Source: Neorhizobium galegae bv. officinalis
GTDB taxonomy: Bacteria > Pseudomonadota > Alphaproteobacteria > Rhizobiales > Rhizobiaceae
Assembly: GCA_000985875.1 (NCBI GenBank)
Contig: CCRI01000001.1
Coordinates: 558,001-622,000, forward strand
Direction of reading: 5' to 3'
DNA length: 64,000 nt
A program made the translations under genes and the position numbers. Position 1 is the first letter of the stretch. Every line of letters begins with the position of its first letter. Positions 1 through 8,051 of this stretch are shown piece by piece. The notes beneath the pieces were generated by a model. That model ran no database searches and was not told the DNA's origin. It saw nothing but the letters and a program-made list of their open reading frames with translations.

Positions 1-726
1 AGGGCCGGACGGCGTATCGTAGTGCAGCGAGCCGAACAGGCCGCCGATCACCGCAAGCGCGCCGATCAGAGAGGCGAGCACCGCCATCAACTCCGGGCTT
101 GCCGAAAACCGCCGGGCCGTCGCGGCCGGGATGATCAGAAGCGCGGTGATCAGCATGATCCCGACGATCTTCATGGCAATGGCGATGACGAGCGCCATCA
201 GCAGCATGAAGAGCAGCCTTGTCCGTGCCGGCTTCATGCCCTCGGCTTCGGCCACGTCCTCGCTGACGGTGGACGCGATCAGCGGCCGCCACAGCCAGAC
301 GAGCGCTGCAAGCACCAGCACACCGCCGCCCCAGATCAGCGCGATATCGCTGCGCGTCACGGCGAGGATATCGCCGAACAGGAAGGCGATGAGGTCGATC
401 CTGACCCAGGTCATGAAGGCGACGAGCACCAGGCCGATCGCCAGCGCCGAATGGGAGAGAATGCCGAGCAGCGCATCCGCCGACAGCGATTGCCGCCGCT
501 GAAGCGCCAGAAGCAGGAGCGACACGACGACCGCAACGCCGAAGACGGCGATCAGCAGGTTGATCTGGAAGAACAGCGACAGCGCCACGCCGAGCAGCGC
601 CGAATGGGCCATCGTATCACCGAAATAGGCCATCCGCCGCCAGACGACGAAACAACCGAGCGGCCCAGCCGTGAGTGCGACGCCGATGCCGGCGACGAGG
701 GCGCGGGTGAAGAAGTCGTCAAACAC
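1..726 (-). CDS. znuB: Zinc ABC transporter permease ZnuB (3' end cut by window edge)
   Basis: Inner-membrane permease of the high-affinity zinc importer. On the minus strand the reading frame is open from a GTG at 726 to the left edge. It translates to a hydrophobic ABC-3 family protein with several membrane segments and the family-typical early stretch WRRMAYFGDTMAHSALLG. The GTG overlaps the last codons of znuC (stop at 721-719), the usual translational coupling of znuCB. The C-terminus lies outside the window. Identification rests on the ABC-3 sequence character plus the adjacent ATPase and binding-protein genes. A manganese-specific paralogue is possible, but the Zur-like operators upstream favour zinc. 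Confidence 0.9.
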   Translation of the reverse strand, partial: MFDDFFTRALVAGIGVALTAGPLGCFVVWRRMAYFGDTMAHSALLGVALSLFFQINLLIAVFGVAVVVSLLLLALQRRQSLSADALLGILSHSALAIGLVLVAFMTWVRIDLIAFLFGDILAVTRSDIALIWGGGVLVLAALVWLWRPLIASTVSEDVAEAEGMKPARTRLLFMLLMALVIAIAMKIVGIMLITALLIIPAATARRFSASPELMAVLASLIGALAVIGGLFGSLHYDTPSGP

Positions 727-1624
727 GGCCTTCTCCCTTCACCCCGGCATGATCGCCATGATGGTGGTGATGCGAGTGGTCGTGATCATGCGCATGGTCG
801 TGCGCATCATGATGATGGTGCCCGTCATCGGGATGGCAGTGATCGGTGACCGAGCCGTCGCCATGCATCACCCGGCCGTCCGGCAGATGGGTGTGATCAT
901 GATGATGATTGTAGACCGCCAGCGAACGCGAATTGCCGAAGAGTTTCAGGTAGTCGACGCTCTGGCTCACCACTTCCGGCGTGCCGCGGCAGCAGACATG
1001 GCCGTTGAGGCAGATGACGGTGTCGGTGCCGGCCATGACCATATGGAGATCGTGCGAGATCATCAGGATGCCGCAGCCGGTCGTAGTGCGGATCGAGCGG
1101 ATCAGGTCGTAAAGCGCACTCTCGCCGGCAAAGTCGACGCCCTGGACGGGTTCGTCGAGCACCATCAGATCCGGCTTGCGGGCAATCGCCCGGGCCAGCA
1201 GCGCGCGCTGGAATTCGCCGCCGGACAGATGCCGGACCTCGGCATCGATGAGGTGGGAAATGCCGGTCGAGGCCAGTGCCGCCAGAAGATCGGCGTCGTC
1301 AAGCGGGCCGGTCAGCCGCATCAACCGACGCACGGAAAGCGGCATGGTCCAGTCGATCGACAGTTTCTGGGGGACATAGCCCACCCGCAAGCCGGACAGT
1401 CTTGCGACCGATCCTTCATCCGCGCGCAGCACGCCGATGGCAAGCTTTGCGGTCGTCGACTTGCCTGCACCGTTCGGGCCGATCAGCGTCACGACCTCGC
1501 CGCGGCGGATCGAGAAATCGACGCCCCGCACCAGCCACCGGCCATCCCGGCGAATGCCGGCATTGGAAAGAGATACCAATTGGCTTTCGGTTTTGGGGGC
1601 ACGAGCCCGATTGGACATCAGCAT
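719..1624 (-). CDS. znuC: Zinc ABC transporter ATP-binding protein ZnuC with His-rich tail
   Basis: ATPase that powers zinc import with ZnuB and the periplasmic ZnuA. Of 301 residues, the first ~235 form a complete ABC domain: Walker A GPNGAGKST, signature LSGGEFQRALLARA, Walker B LMVLDEP and the switch histidine in MISHDLH. The last ~65 residues are very rich in His and Asp (runs such as HDHAHDHDHSHHHHH) and probably bind zinc. Long His-rich tails occur in alphaproteobacterial ZnuC, but E. coli ZnuC lacks one. The start at 1624 gives MLMSN; the ATG at 1618 is an alternative. The gene is transcribed away from znuA, with two Zur-type operators between them, so zinc repression is likely. Confidence 0.93.
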   Translation of the reverse strand: MLMSNRARAPKTESQLVSLSNAGIRRDGRWLVRGVDFSIRRGEVVTLIGPNGAGKSTTAKLAIGVLRADEGSVARLSGLRVGYVPQKLSIDWTMPLSVRRLMRLTGPLDDADLLAALASTGISHLIDAEVRHLSGGEFQRALLARAIARKPDLMVLDEPVQGVDFAGESALYDLIRSIRTTTGCGILMISHDLHMVMAGTDTVICLNGHVCCRGTPEVVSQSVDYLKLFGNSRSLAVYNHHHDHTHLPDGRVMHGDGSVTDHCHPDDGHHHHDAHDHAHDHDHSHHHHHGDHAGVKGEGRV

Positions 1625-1662
1625 GTTTTTCCGGATTCCCTGTTGTCACTGGCTATGACACA

Positions 1663-1677
1663 CGTTATAGCATAACG
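1663..1677. promoter_or_regulatory. Candidate Zur operator, proximal to znuC
   Basis: The sequence CGTTATAGCATAACG is a perfect inverted repeat with 6-base arms and a 3-base centre. It matches the GTTAT-N3/4-ATAAC pattern known for proteobacterial Zur boxes. It lies 38 bp upstream of the znuC start in the 95-bp divergent znuC/znuA region. Confidence 0.72.
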
Positions 1678-1685
1678 CAATTGAT

Positions 1686-1698
1686 GTAATAACATTAC
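1686..1698. promoter_or_regulatory. Candidate second Zur operator, proximal to znuA
   Basis: GTAAT-AAC-ATTAC is a perfect 5-3-5 inverted repeat, followed by a further GTAATG half site at 1702-1707. It lies 21 bp upstream of the chosen znuA start. Two palindromes spaced about 22 bp apart suggest that each divergent promoter has its own Zur dimer site. That assignment is inference from position and resemblance. Confidence 0.62.
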
Positions 1699-1719
1699 GA
1701 CGTAATGCAAGGACACAGC

Positions 1720-2700
1720 ATGAAGCCGGCTTCGATCTCCCTCCTCTCCGCCGCAGTGTTCTCCATCGGCGCTGCCCCCTGCTTTGCGGCACCGGACGTG
1801 GTGGTTTCGATCAAGCCGATCCATTCGCTCGTCGCCTCGATCATGAAAGGTGTCGGCGAGCCGAAACTGATCGTCGATGGCGCGGCCTCGCCGCACACGT
1901 TCTCGCTGAAGCCCTCCAATGCGGCCGCCATCGAAGGCGCCGACGTGATCTTCTGGATCGGGCCCGGCATCGAGGCCTTTCTCGAAAAGCCGCTCGATGC
2001 GCTGGCCGCCTCGGCGACGGTGATCGAGCTGGAGGATGCGCCTGGACTGCAAAAACTGCCGTTCCGCGAAAGCGGCGCCTTCGAGGCCCATGACCACGGG
2101 GATGAAGCGGAAGAGGCGCACGATCACGACCATGCAGCCAAGGACCATGCCGGTCAGGACGACCATCACGATCACGGCGGGTTCGATACGCATCTCTGGC
2201 TCGATCCGATGAATGCCAAGGCGATGGCGGCGGAAATCGAAAAGACGCTGGTCAGTGCCGACCCGGCGAATGCCGCCGCCTATCAGGCAAACGGCGCGGC
2301 GCTGATGAAGGATATCGATGCGCTCGATGCCGAGCTCAAGGCGACGATTGCGCCCGTCAGGCACAAACCTTTCATCGTCTTCCACGACGCCTACCAATAT
2401 TTCGAACATCGTTATGGAGTGAGCGTTGCGGGTTCGATCACCGTCAGCCCGGAGACCATGCCCGGCGCCGAACGCGTGGACCAAATCCAGAAGAAGGTGA
2501 AGGAACTAGGAGCCACATGCGTCTTCGCCGAACCGCAGTTCGAGCCAAAGCTGGTGGCGGTCGTGACCGAAGGCACGCCCGCCCGCTCAGGCACGCTCGA
2601 CCCGGAAGCAGCGACGCTGAAATCGGGTTCCGGCCTTTACTTCGAACTGATGCGCGGACTTGCCCGCTCGATGAAGGAATGCCTGTCGCAAGGGACCTGA
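1720..2700 (+). CDS. znuA: Periplasmic zinc-binding protein ZnuA
   Basis: Substrate-binding component of the zinc importer (cluster A-I, TroA fold). The ATG at 1720 is preferred over the upstream ATG at 1705 because AAGGA at 1709-1713 is correctly spaced only for 1720. It gives 326 residues with a clear Sec signal peptide ending near CFA|APDVVV. Visible zinc ligands include the H in SPHTFSLKPS, the H in DTHLWLDP, the H in VFHDAYQYFEHRYG and an acidic residue in the C-terminal lobe. Between lobe segments is a His/Asp/Glu-rich loop at about residues 125-155 (HDHGDEAEEAHDHDH), the hallmark of zinc-specific ZnuA. Confidence 0.95.
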   Translation: MKPASISLLSAAVFSIGAAPCFAAPDVVVSIKPIHSLVASIMKGVGEPKLIVDGAASPHTFSLKPSNAAAIEGADVIFWIGPGIEAFLEKPLDALAASATVIELEDAPGLQKLPFRESGAFEAHDHGDEAEEAHDHDHAAKDHAGQDDHHDHGGFDTHLWLDPMNAKAMAAEIEKTLVSADPANAAAYQANGAALMKDIDALDAELKATIAPVRHKPFIVFHDAYQYFEHRYGVSVAGSITVSPETMPGAERVDQIQKKVKELGATCVFAEPQFEPKLVAVVTEGTPARSGTLDPEAATLKSGSGLYFELMRGLARSMKECLSQGT

Positions 2701-2752
2701 GACCAGCCACCGGGAAGCACGATCGCCGGCACGCATAGCGGCGGATGTGTGA

Positions 2753-2787
2753 GGCCTGCGGGAGGGAAGGCAATACCCCCGCAGGCC
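2753..2787 (+). terminator. Stem-loop terminator after znuA
   Basis: GGCCTGCGGG at 2753-2762 pairs perfectly with CCCGCAGGCC at 2778-2787, giving a 10-bp stem with a 15-base loop, followed by GATCTTTCTC. It lies between the convergent znuA and rcnB-like genes and may serve both. The T-run is weak. Confidence 0.6.
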
Positions 2788-2795
2788 GATCTTTC

Positions 2796-3128
2796 TCAGC
2801 GAGCCGCGATGAAGCTCGAAATCACGCCGCTTGCAACGCCGACCAGCAGGAAATCGTTGTCGACCTTGACCCAGTGGTAACCGCGCGGCGGAGCCGACAG
2901 GCGGTAACGGCGATAATCGCGGATCTCCGCCATGCGACGACGCTCGGCGGCGGTCATGCGATGGCCCTTGGACCAGCGCGGCTTGACGACCACGACCTTC
3001 TTGTGGATGACGACGTTGCGCTGCACCGTGCGGTGACGGTCCGGAGGCGAATGACGATCCTGCGCCTGCGCGGCAATCGGTGCGGCAAGCACGGTTGCGG
3101 AAAGAAGAATTGCAAATAACGTTTTCAT
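2796..3128 (-). CDS. RcnB-family periplasmic protein
   Basis: Small exported protein of 110 residues. The start MKTLFAILL at 3128 is chosen because it has a purine-rich ribosome site (GGAGACACC) and opens a signal peptide (cleavage near AQA|QDRHS); a further ATG 24 bases upstream lacks these. The mature part is basic, with a RHRTVQRNVVIHKKVVVVKPRW segment, and ends in the YRLSAPPRGYHWVKVDNDFLLV pattern typical of the RcnB family. E. coli RcnB is a periplasmic nickel/cobalt homeostasis factor; most rhizobial members have no assigned role. A metal link fits the znu neighbours but is only suggestive. Confidence 0.75.
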   Translation of the reverse strand: MKTLFAILLSATVLAAPIAAQAQDRHSPPDRHRTVQRNVVIHKKVVVVKPRWSKGHRMTAAERRRMAEIRDYRRYRLSAPPRGYHWVKVDNDFLLVGVASGVISSFIAAR

Positions 3129-3249
3129 CAGGTGTCTCCTCGTGTTGAGCACGCCCGGAAACTAGGACCCGAATGATGAACCATATCTGAATTGATGCAT
3201 TACATTTTCGTAACGAAATTATGGAGTTCTGTTAATTTGCTGAGATTTC

Positions 3250-3272
3250 AGATTTGCTGAATTAGCAAATCT
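3250..3272 (-). terminator. AT-rich stem-loop downstream of vapC
   Basis: AGATTTGCT (3250-3258) and AGCAAATCT (3264-3272) form a perfect 9-bp stem with a 5-base loop, 23 bp past the vapC stop on the minus strand. No U-run follows on that strand, so a terminator role is tentative. The surrounding ~140 bp (3153-3295) are clearly AT-richer than the rest of the window and hold no gene I can support. Confidence 0.4.
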
Positions 3273-3295
3273 CAAACAAGGTCGGGTCATCCATT

Positions 3296-3706
3296 TCACA
3301 AGAACGGATTGATGATCGTCAAATTCTCGATCTGCTGACCATGAGACAAATCTTCGGAAAACAAAATCTCACACTCTGCAAAAAGTGCTGCCGCAATGAT
3401 AAGGCTGTCCCAAATGGAGAAGCGGTAGCGTTCGACGATATCAAGGGCTCTCGCTAGAACTGCCAACGTATTCTCCTGGATCGGAAATCTCTGCCAGCCT
3501 TGAATCAACTCCAGAACCGTTTGGTGACTAAGTGCGCCAGGACGGCTGGCTCTTGTCATCTGGGCGTAGAATTCTTGCAGCACCTGAACAGATATAACGC
3601 AATCGTCACGTCGAAGAATCTCGTCCGCCCTTTCTCGTTTGGCGGATTCTGTTGAATCGGATGAAATGGAATAGATGAGGATGTTCGTGTCGAGAAATGC
3701 CGACAC
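3296..3706 (-). CDS. vapC: PIN-domain toxin, VapC family
   Basis: Probable ribonuclease toxin of a type II toxin-antitoxin system. The 136-residue protein is a single PIN domain with the conserved acidic residues in order: D6 in LDTNILIY, E45 in VLQEF, D100 in FSIWDSLII and D119 in LFSEDLSHG. This quartet coordinates the Mg2+ used for RNA cleavage in the family. The GTG start at 3706 follows an AGAGGA ribosome site and lies 5 bp past the antitoxin stop, so the two genes form a classic antitoxin-first operon. Base composition is lower in GC than the neighbours, consistent with acquisition by transfer. The RNA target cannot be read from sequence. Confidence 0.88.
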   Translation of the reverse strand: MSAFLDTNILIYSISSDSTESAKRERADEILRRDDCVISVQVLQEFYAQMTRASRPGALSHQTVLELIQGWQRFPIQENTLAVLARALDIVERYRFSIWDSLIIAAALFAECEILFSEDLSHGQQIENLTIINPFL

Positions 3707-3711
3707 GTCCT

Positions 3712-3957
3712 CTAGCGCCTTCTATGCAATTCGTCGCGGGAAAGGTTGTCCTTGGCGCTGACACCGACGATCCGCTTGCGCAGCTCCTCCTCGCGTTCCA
3801 GGCTTCTCTGGAATTCCTCCGGACCAAGGGGGCGTTTCACCTCCATCTGGCGGATCAGGGAGGCGATCAGCGAAGACACGGACGTATTCTTCTCGGCGGC
3901 ACGGGCTGCAGCGAGTTCATAGACCTCGTCATCGAGAGCGATCGTCACATTCTTCAT
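3712..3957 (-). CDS. vapB: Antitoxin with N-terminal ribbon-helix-helix, VapB-like
   Basis: 81-residue partner of the PIN toxin. The first ~40 residues (MKNVTIALDDEVYELAAARA followed by SVSSLIASLIRQM) fit a CopG/Arc-type ribbon-helix-helix DNA-binding fold. The charged C-terminal half (SLEREEELRKR) is the likely toxin-neutralising helix. Such antitoxins usually bind as dimers to the operon promoter and repress it together with the toxin. The symbol vapB is used for the functional pairing; the fold is RHH rather than AbrB. Upstream (3958-3992) is only 35 bp to the stop of the GH43 gene, so the promoter must be very compact or inside that gene. Confidence 0.8.
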   Translation of the reverse strand: MKNVTIALDDEVYELAAARAAEKNTSVSSLIASLIRQMEVKRPLGPEEFQRSLEREEELRKRIVGVSAKDNLSRDELHRRR

Positions 3958-3992
3958 GGCGTCAAAATAACACGAATTGCATTGGGCTCAAA

Positions 3993-5600
3993 CTACAGCG
4001 CCTCATAAACAAAGTAATCGAAATCCGCCGTCTTCGCTCGGCCCGACGTATCGAAGGCGAACATGCCAACAAACGCGCCGGTGAAGGAGCCGTGTTCGCC
4101 GCGGCCGCCTTCGTCCGAAATGACGCCGGCGTCGAGTTTGGGGCCGAGTTCCTGCCATTCGTTGGAGCCGCCGGCGCGCCAGAAGAATTGCAGGTCGTTG
4201 TCGCGGATCTCCATGGCAAGATGCACCGGCCCATCGGGCACGGAAACGCCGCTTCCGGCCGGAAAGCTCATGCGCCCATGCGGGAAATCGCCGGGGCAGG
4301 AGAAGATCGTTACCACGCGGCCGAGCTTCTCGTGCAGGGTCACCACCAGCGAATGGAACTTGTGGCGATTATAGTAGTGGGTCAGGCCCGCGACCTGCTG
4401 ATAGGTGTCAGGTGAGAACTCGATAACGGTCTCGGCGCGGAAGGAATGGTGTTCCTGCCGGCGGGCGACCAGCGATTGCTCGAACCAGGAACCGATGCTT
4501 TCGCGGCCGAAAAGGCGCAGGTGACCGGGACGCTCGGTCAGGCTGAACAGCCGTTCCGGATGCGGCGTGCGCAGCCACTGGAATTCCGGCGGCAGGACCG
4601 TGTCGTTGAATGAGCGTTCGATGCGGGCAGGCTGTTCGATGCGCCTGGCATCGCCCGGCGCCGGCACGTCCACATCCGGCACGACGCCGCCCTGGGCGAG
4701 ATAGAGCCAGTCGTCTTCCCAGATGCAGCGCTGCAGCGCCGTTTCGCGGCCGAGCGTGCATCGGCGTTGCGGCGCCAAAGGCCGGCCGCAGAGATGGGTG
4801 TGGTAGGCTTGGCCATCCGGCGTTTCGACATACTGGCCATGGCCGGCACGTTGCAGAACGGCCTTCGGATGGTCCTTCGAGGTAATGAGATGCGTCTGCG
4901 GATGCATCTCGTACGGCCCGTCGATCGAGCGCGAGCGCGCCATGGTGACGGCGTGGTCGTAACCGGTGCCGCCTTCGGCAGTCGTCAGGTAATACCAGCC
5001 GTTGCGCTTGAAGACATGCGGTCCCTCGACCAGTCCGAGCGCGCTACCGGGGAAGATGTTCTTGATCGGGCCCTTGAGCGCCCTCGCCTCGAAATCCCAT
5101 TCCTGCAGCAGGATGCCGTCGAAGGCCGGATGTTTCGGCGCCCCACCGTAACTTTCGGTGCGGTGGTTCCACTGCATGTTGAGGAACCACTTGCGGCCGT
5201 CGTCGTCATGGAAAAGCGAGGGGTCGAACCCGGAGGAATTCACATAGATCGGATCGGACCATTCACCCTCGATCGTCGGCGAGGTGACGATGTAGTTATG
5301 GGCATCCTTGAAATTGCCGTCGAAGCGCTTGACGTCCGTATAGACCAGGAAAAACAGCCCGTCGGAATAGGAGAGACACGGCGCCCAGATGCCGCAGCTG
5401 TCGGGATTGCCGCGCATGTCGAGTTGGCTCGCGCGCTCCAGCGGCCGGCGTACCAAGGTCCAGTTCACCAGGTCGCGGGAATGATGGATCTGCACACCCG
5501 GATACCATTCGAAAGTCGAGGTGGCGATGTAATAATCCTCGCCGACGCGGCAGATGGACGGATCGGGATTGAAGCCCGGCAGGATGGGGTTGTGGATCAT
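3993..5600 (-). CDS. xynB: Glycoside hydrolase family 43, beta-xylosidase/arabinofuranosidase type
   Basis: Intracellular exo-acting glycosidase (535 residues, no signal peptide) that probably removes xylosyl or arabinosyl units from imported oligosaccharides. The N-terminal five-bladed propeller shows the GH43 catalytic acids: general base Asp in NPILPGFNPDPSI (about residue 13), pKa-modulating Asp in SSGFDPSLF, and general acid Glu in LGLVEGPHVF. A C-terminal beta-sandwich (about residues 330-535) matches the DUF1349/XynB accessory domain of the ~535-residue subfamily. The ATG at 5600 has a strong GGGAGGAAA site. It is the last gene of the sugar locus, separated from the previous gene by a repeat element. 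Substrate specificity within GH43 is not decided by sequence. Confidence 0.88.
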   Translation of the reverse strand: MIHNPILPGFNPDPSICRVGEDYYIATSTFEWYPGVQIHHSRDLVNWTLVRRPLERASQLDMRGNPDSCGIWAPCLSYSDGLFFLVYTDVKRFDGNFKDAHNYIVTSPTIEGEWSDPIYVNSSGFDPSLFHDDDGRKWFLNMQWNHRTESYGGAPKHPAFDGILLQEWDFEARALKGPIKNIFPGSALGLVEGPHVFKRNGWYYLTTAEGGTGYDHAVTMARSRSIDGPYEMHPQTHLITSKDHPKAVLQRAGHGQYVETPDGQAYHTHLCGRPLAPQRRCTLGRETALQRCIWEDDWLYLAQGGVVPDVDVPAPGDARRIEQPARIERSFNDTVLPPEFQWLRTPHPERLFSLTERPGHLRLFGRESIGSWFEQSLVARRQEHHSFRAETVIEFSPDTYQQVAGLTHYYNRHKFHSLVVTLHEKLGRVVTIFSCPGDFPHGRMSFPAGSGVSVPDGPVHLAMEIRDNDLQFFWRAGGSNEWQELGPKLDAGVISDEGGRGEHGSFTGAFVGMFAFDTSGRAKTADFDYFVYEAL

Positions 5601-5630
5601 GTTTTCCTCCCAAAATAGAAACTGAGCCCT

Positions 5631-5759
5631 TGCCCCTCATCCGGCTACCGCCACCTTTTCCCCGCTTGCGGGGAGAAGGACTTTGGAGCGCCGGCCGTGC
5701 CACATCTCCCTTCTCCCCGTCAGAACGGGGAGAAGGTCCCGGCAGGGGGATGAGGGGCA
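5631..5759. repeat. RIME-like palindromic intergenic element
   Basis: A 129-bp element bounded by TGCCCCTCATCC (5631-5642) and its complement GGATGAGGGGCA (5748-5759). It contains two GC-rich hairpins, TCCCCGCTTGCGGGGA and TCTCCCCGTCAGAACGGGGAGA. This layout matches the Rhizobium-specific intergenic mosaic elements (RIME) described in Rhizobiaceae. It lies between two genes of the sugar locus, where the hairpins could affect mRNA processing. Confidence 0.8.
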
Positions 5760-5778
5760 GATCGAAGCCCCTCTTTCC

Positions 5779-6822
5779 TTACCGCGACGGCCCTGCCCGC
5801 TCGGCCGATTTGGCCCAGAGGTTGATGTCGGCGTCCTTGGCATAGGTGTCGATCTCGGCAAGTTCGGCTGCCGTGAACTCCAGATTGTCGAGCGACCTGA
5901 CGCAGTCCTCGACCTGTTCCGGGCGGCTGGCGCCGATCAGCGCCGTGGTCACGCGGCCGCCGCGCAGGACCCAGGCGAGCGCCATCTGCGCCAGCGTCTG
6001 GCCGCGCTTTTCGGCGATGGCGTTGAGCGCCTTGAGGTTGGCGATGTTCCGGTCGTTCAGGAAGGCCGGGCGCAGCGACTTGCCCTGTGCGGCGCGGCTG
6101 CCTTCCGGAATGCCGCCGAGATATTTCGAGGTCAGCATGCCTTGCGCCAGCGGCGAGAAGACGATCGAGCCGATACCGAGATCTTCCAGCGTATCGAGCA
6201 AGCCATCTTCCTCGACCCAGCGGTTGATCATCGAATAGCTGGGCTGGTGGATGAGGACCGGCGTGCCGAGTTCCTTCAGGATCGCCGTCGCTTCCTGGGT
6301 ACGCTTCGAATTGTAGGACGAGATGCCGACGTAGAGCGCCCTGCCCGAGCGAACGATATGGTCGAGCGCGCCGCAGGTCTCCTCGAGCGGCGTGTCCGGG
6401 TCGAAGCGATGCGAATAGAAGATATCGACATAGTCGAGACCCATCCGCTTCAGGCTCTGGTCGCAGGAGGAGATCAGATACTTACGGCTGCCCCATTCGC
6501 CATAGGGACCCGGCCACATGTTGTAGCCGGCCTTCGAAGAGATGATCAGTTCGTCGCGATATCCCTTGAAATCCTCGCGCAGGATCTGGCCGAAGGCCGT
6601 CTCGGCGCTGCCGGGCAGCGGGCCATAGTTGTTGGCGAGATCGAAATGGGTGATGCCGAGGTCGAAGGCCTTGCGGGCGATCGCCACCTTGCGTTCATGC
6701 GGCGTGTCGTCGCCGAAATTGTGCCAGAGGCCGAGCGAGATCGCCGGGAGTTTCAGTCCCGAACGGCCGCAGCGATTGTATTTCATGGTTTCGTAGCGGT
6801 TGGACGCTGGTTGCCAGGTCAT
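5779..6822 (-). CDS. Aldo/keto reductase, YghZ/Kv-beta-like
   Basis: NADPH-dependent aldo/keto reductase of 347 residues. The ATG at 6822 is chosen because GGAGGAAAC precedes it; the frame stays open far upstream, but that part overlaps the neighbouring dehydrogenase. Catalytic tetrad residues are visible: Asp in THFDLANNYG, Tyr in NNYG, Lys in ISSKAGY and His in IFYSHRFDP. Length and sequence resemble E. coli YghZ (L-glyceraldehyde-3-phosphate reductase) and Kv-channel beta-subunit-like proteins. In this locus it probably reduces or oxidises a sugar-derived intermediate; the substrate is unknown. The stop lies 19 bp from the RIME-like repeat. Confidence 0.87.
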   Translation of the reverse strand: MTWQPASNRYETMKYNRCGRSGLKLPAISLGLWHNFGDDTPHERKVAIARKAFDLGITHFDLANNYGPLPGSAETAFGQILREDFKGYRDELIISSKAGYNMWPGPYGEWGSRKYLISSCDQSLKRMGLDYVDIFYSHRFDPDTPLEETCGALDHIVRSGRALYVGISSYNSKRTQEATAILKELGTPVLIHQPSYSMINRWVEEDGLLDTLEDLGIGSIVFSPLAQGMLTSKYLGGIPEGSRAAQGKSLRPAFLNDRNIANLKALNAIAEKRGQTLAQMALAWVLRGGRVTTALIGASRPEQVEDCVRSLDNLEFTAAELAEIDTYAKDADINLWAKSAERAGPSR

Positions 6823-6890
6823 GTCGTTTCCTCCGAATGAAATGCGGCGCGGCCGATGTCTCAGGCGGTGCGCGCCGCATTCATAGCCGA

Positions 6891-8027
6891 TCAGCGCAGA
6901 AGCGCCAGCGCCTCGTCGATGCCGAGCGCCGCCGGCTGGGTGCAGGTGGTCGAAAGCTCGATGAACCGCCCTTCCTCGCCGGATTTCAGGATCGAGGTCA
7001 TCACGTCCACGCCGTGGAGCGTACGTTCCAGCGAGCAGCGGGCATCGCGGCCTTCGATCAGCGCCATTGCCATGTCCGCAAGACCGGCCGTGCGGTAGTT
7101 GGCGCGCGGCCCCTGCGGATGCTCCTGGTTGTTGATGCCGAACGGATGGTCCCAAGGCTCCAGCGGCTGGATGTCCTTGTTGCGGCCGCTTGCCTCGACC
7201 ATGCCGCCGAAGAAGTTCGGGTCGGGCACGAAGATCGAGCCCTCGGTGCCGTAGAGTTCCATGTTGGCGTGGCGATGCGACCAGACATCCCAGCTTGCCG
7301 ACAGCGTGATCGTCGCGCCGCTGACGAATTCGAGCAGCGCGTGGATGTTGGTCGGCGTTTCGACCGGGATCGATTGTCCTTTGAATGGTCCCTCACTGGT
7401 GACATTACGCGTCGGGCTCGCCATGGAGGTGAGTGCGCCGACCCGCTTCACCGGACCGATCAGGTTGATCAGGTTGGCGATGTAATACGGCCCGAGATCG
7501 AGGATCGGCCCGCCGCCTTCGAGGAAGAAGAATCCCGGATTGGGGTGCCACATTTCCATTCCGGGGCTCATCACATGGCAGGTGCCGGAGGTGATGCGGC
7601 CGACGCCGCCTTCATCGATATATTTGCGGGCAAGCTGGTGGGCACCGCCGAGGAAGGTGTCCGGCGCGCAGCCGACCGAAAGACCCTTTGCCTTGGCAAG
7701 CGCCTGCAGCGCCTTGCCTTCCTCGATCGTGATGACGAGCGGCTTTTCCGAATAGACGTGCTTGCCGGCTTCGAGGATCGCCTTGGAGACCGCAAAATGC
7801 GCCGCCGGGATGGTCAGGTTGACGATCACGTCGAGATCGTCATTGGCGAGCAGCTGCTCGATCGACTGCGCCTTGACGCCGTATTCCTCGGCGCGCATTT
7901 CGGCGGCCTGCTCGTTGATGTCCGCGCAGGCGAGCACCTTGAGGCCTTTGAAGAGCGGCGAGAGCTTGAAGTAGGTGGTGGAAATATTGCCGCATCCCAT
8001 GATGCCGACGCCAAGTTCCTTGGGCAT
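6891..8027 (-). CDS. Gfo/Idh/MocA-family NAD(P)-dependent sugar dehydrogenase
   Basis: Cytoplasmic oxidoreductase of 378 residues. The N-terminal Rossmann fold has VGIMGCGNIS, and the diagnostic SEKPL motif follows near residue 95. The C-terminal alpha/beta domain (from about 125) contains GGGPILDLGPYY, with the family's substrate-contact His/Asp region. Members act on sugars, inositols or their phosphates. It lies 68 bp upstream of the aldo/keto reductase and 24 bp downstream of the TIM-barrel isomerase, matching the common isomerase/dehydrogenase pairs that process unusual hexoses or glycosides (for example 3-keto-sugar chemistry). The precise substrate cannot be called. Confidence 0.88.
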   Translation of the reverse strand: MPKELGVGIMGCGNISTTYFKLSPLFKGLKVLACADINEQAAEMRAEEYGVKAQSIEQLLANDDLDVIVNLTIPAAHFAVSKAILEAGKHVYSEKPLVITIEEGKALQALAKAKGLSVGCAPDTFLGGAHQLARKYIDEGGVGRITSGTCHVMSPGMEMWHPNPGFFFLEGGGPILDLGPYYIANLINLIGPVKRVGALTSMASPTRNVTSEGPFKGQSIPVETPTNIHALLEFVSGATITLSASWDVWSHRHANMELYGTEGSIFVPDPNFFGGMVEASGRNKDIQPLEPWDHPFGINNQEHPQGPRANYRTAGLADMAMALIEGRDARCSLERTLHGVDVMTSILKSGEEGRFIELSTTCTQPAALGIDEALALLR

Positions 8028-8051
8028 GGAAAACTCCGGAAAATGCTGTGA

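Noticed and set aside
22-849. Long plus-strand open frames opposite znuB and znuC
   Set aside because: They are Arg/His/Asp-rich antisense shadows of real genes caused by high GC; the minus strand has the recognisable protein families.
1618-2484. Minus-strand frame of 288 codons opposite znuA
   Set aside because: Antisense to a clear znuA with signal peptide and ligands; no family resemblance of its own.
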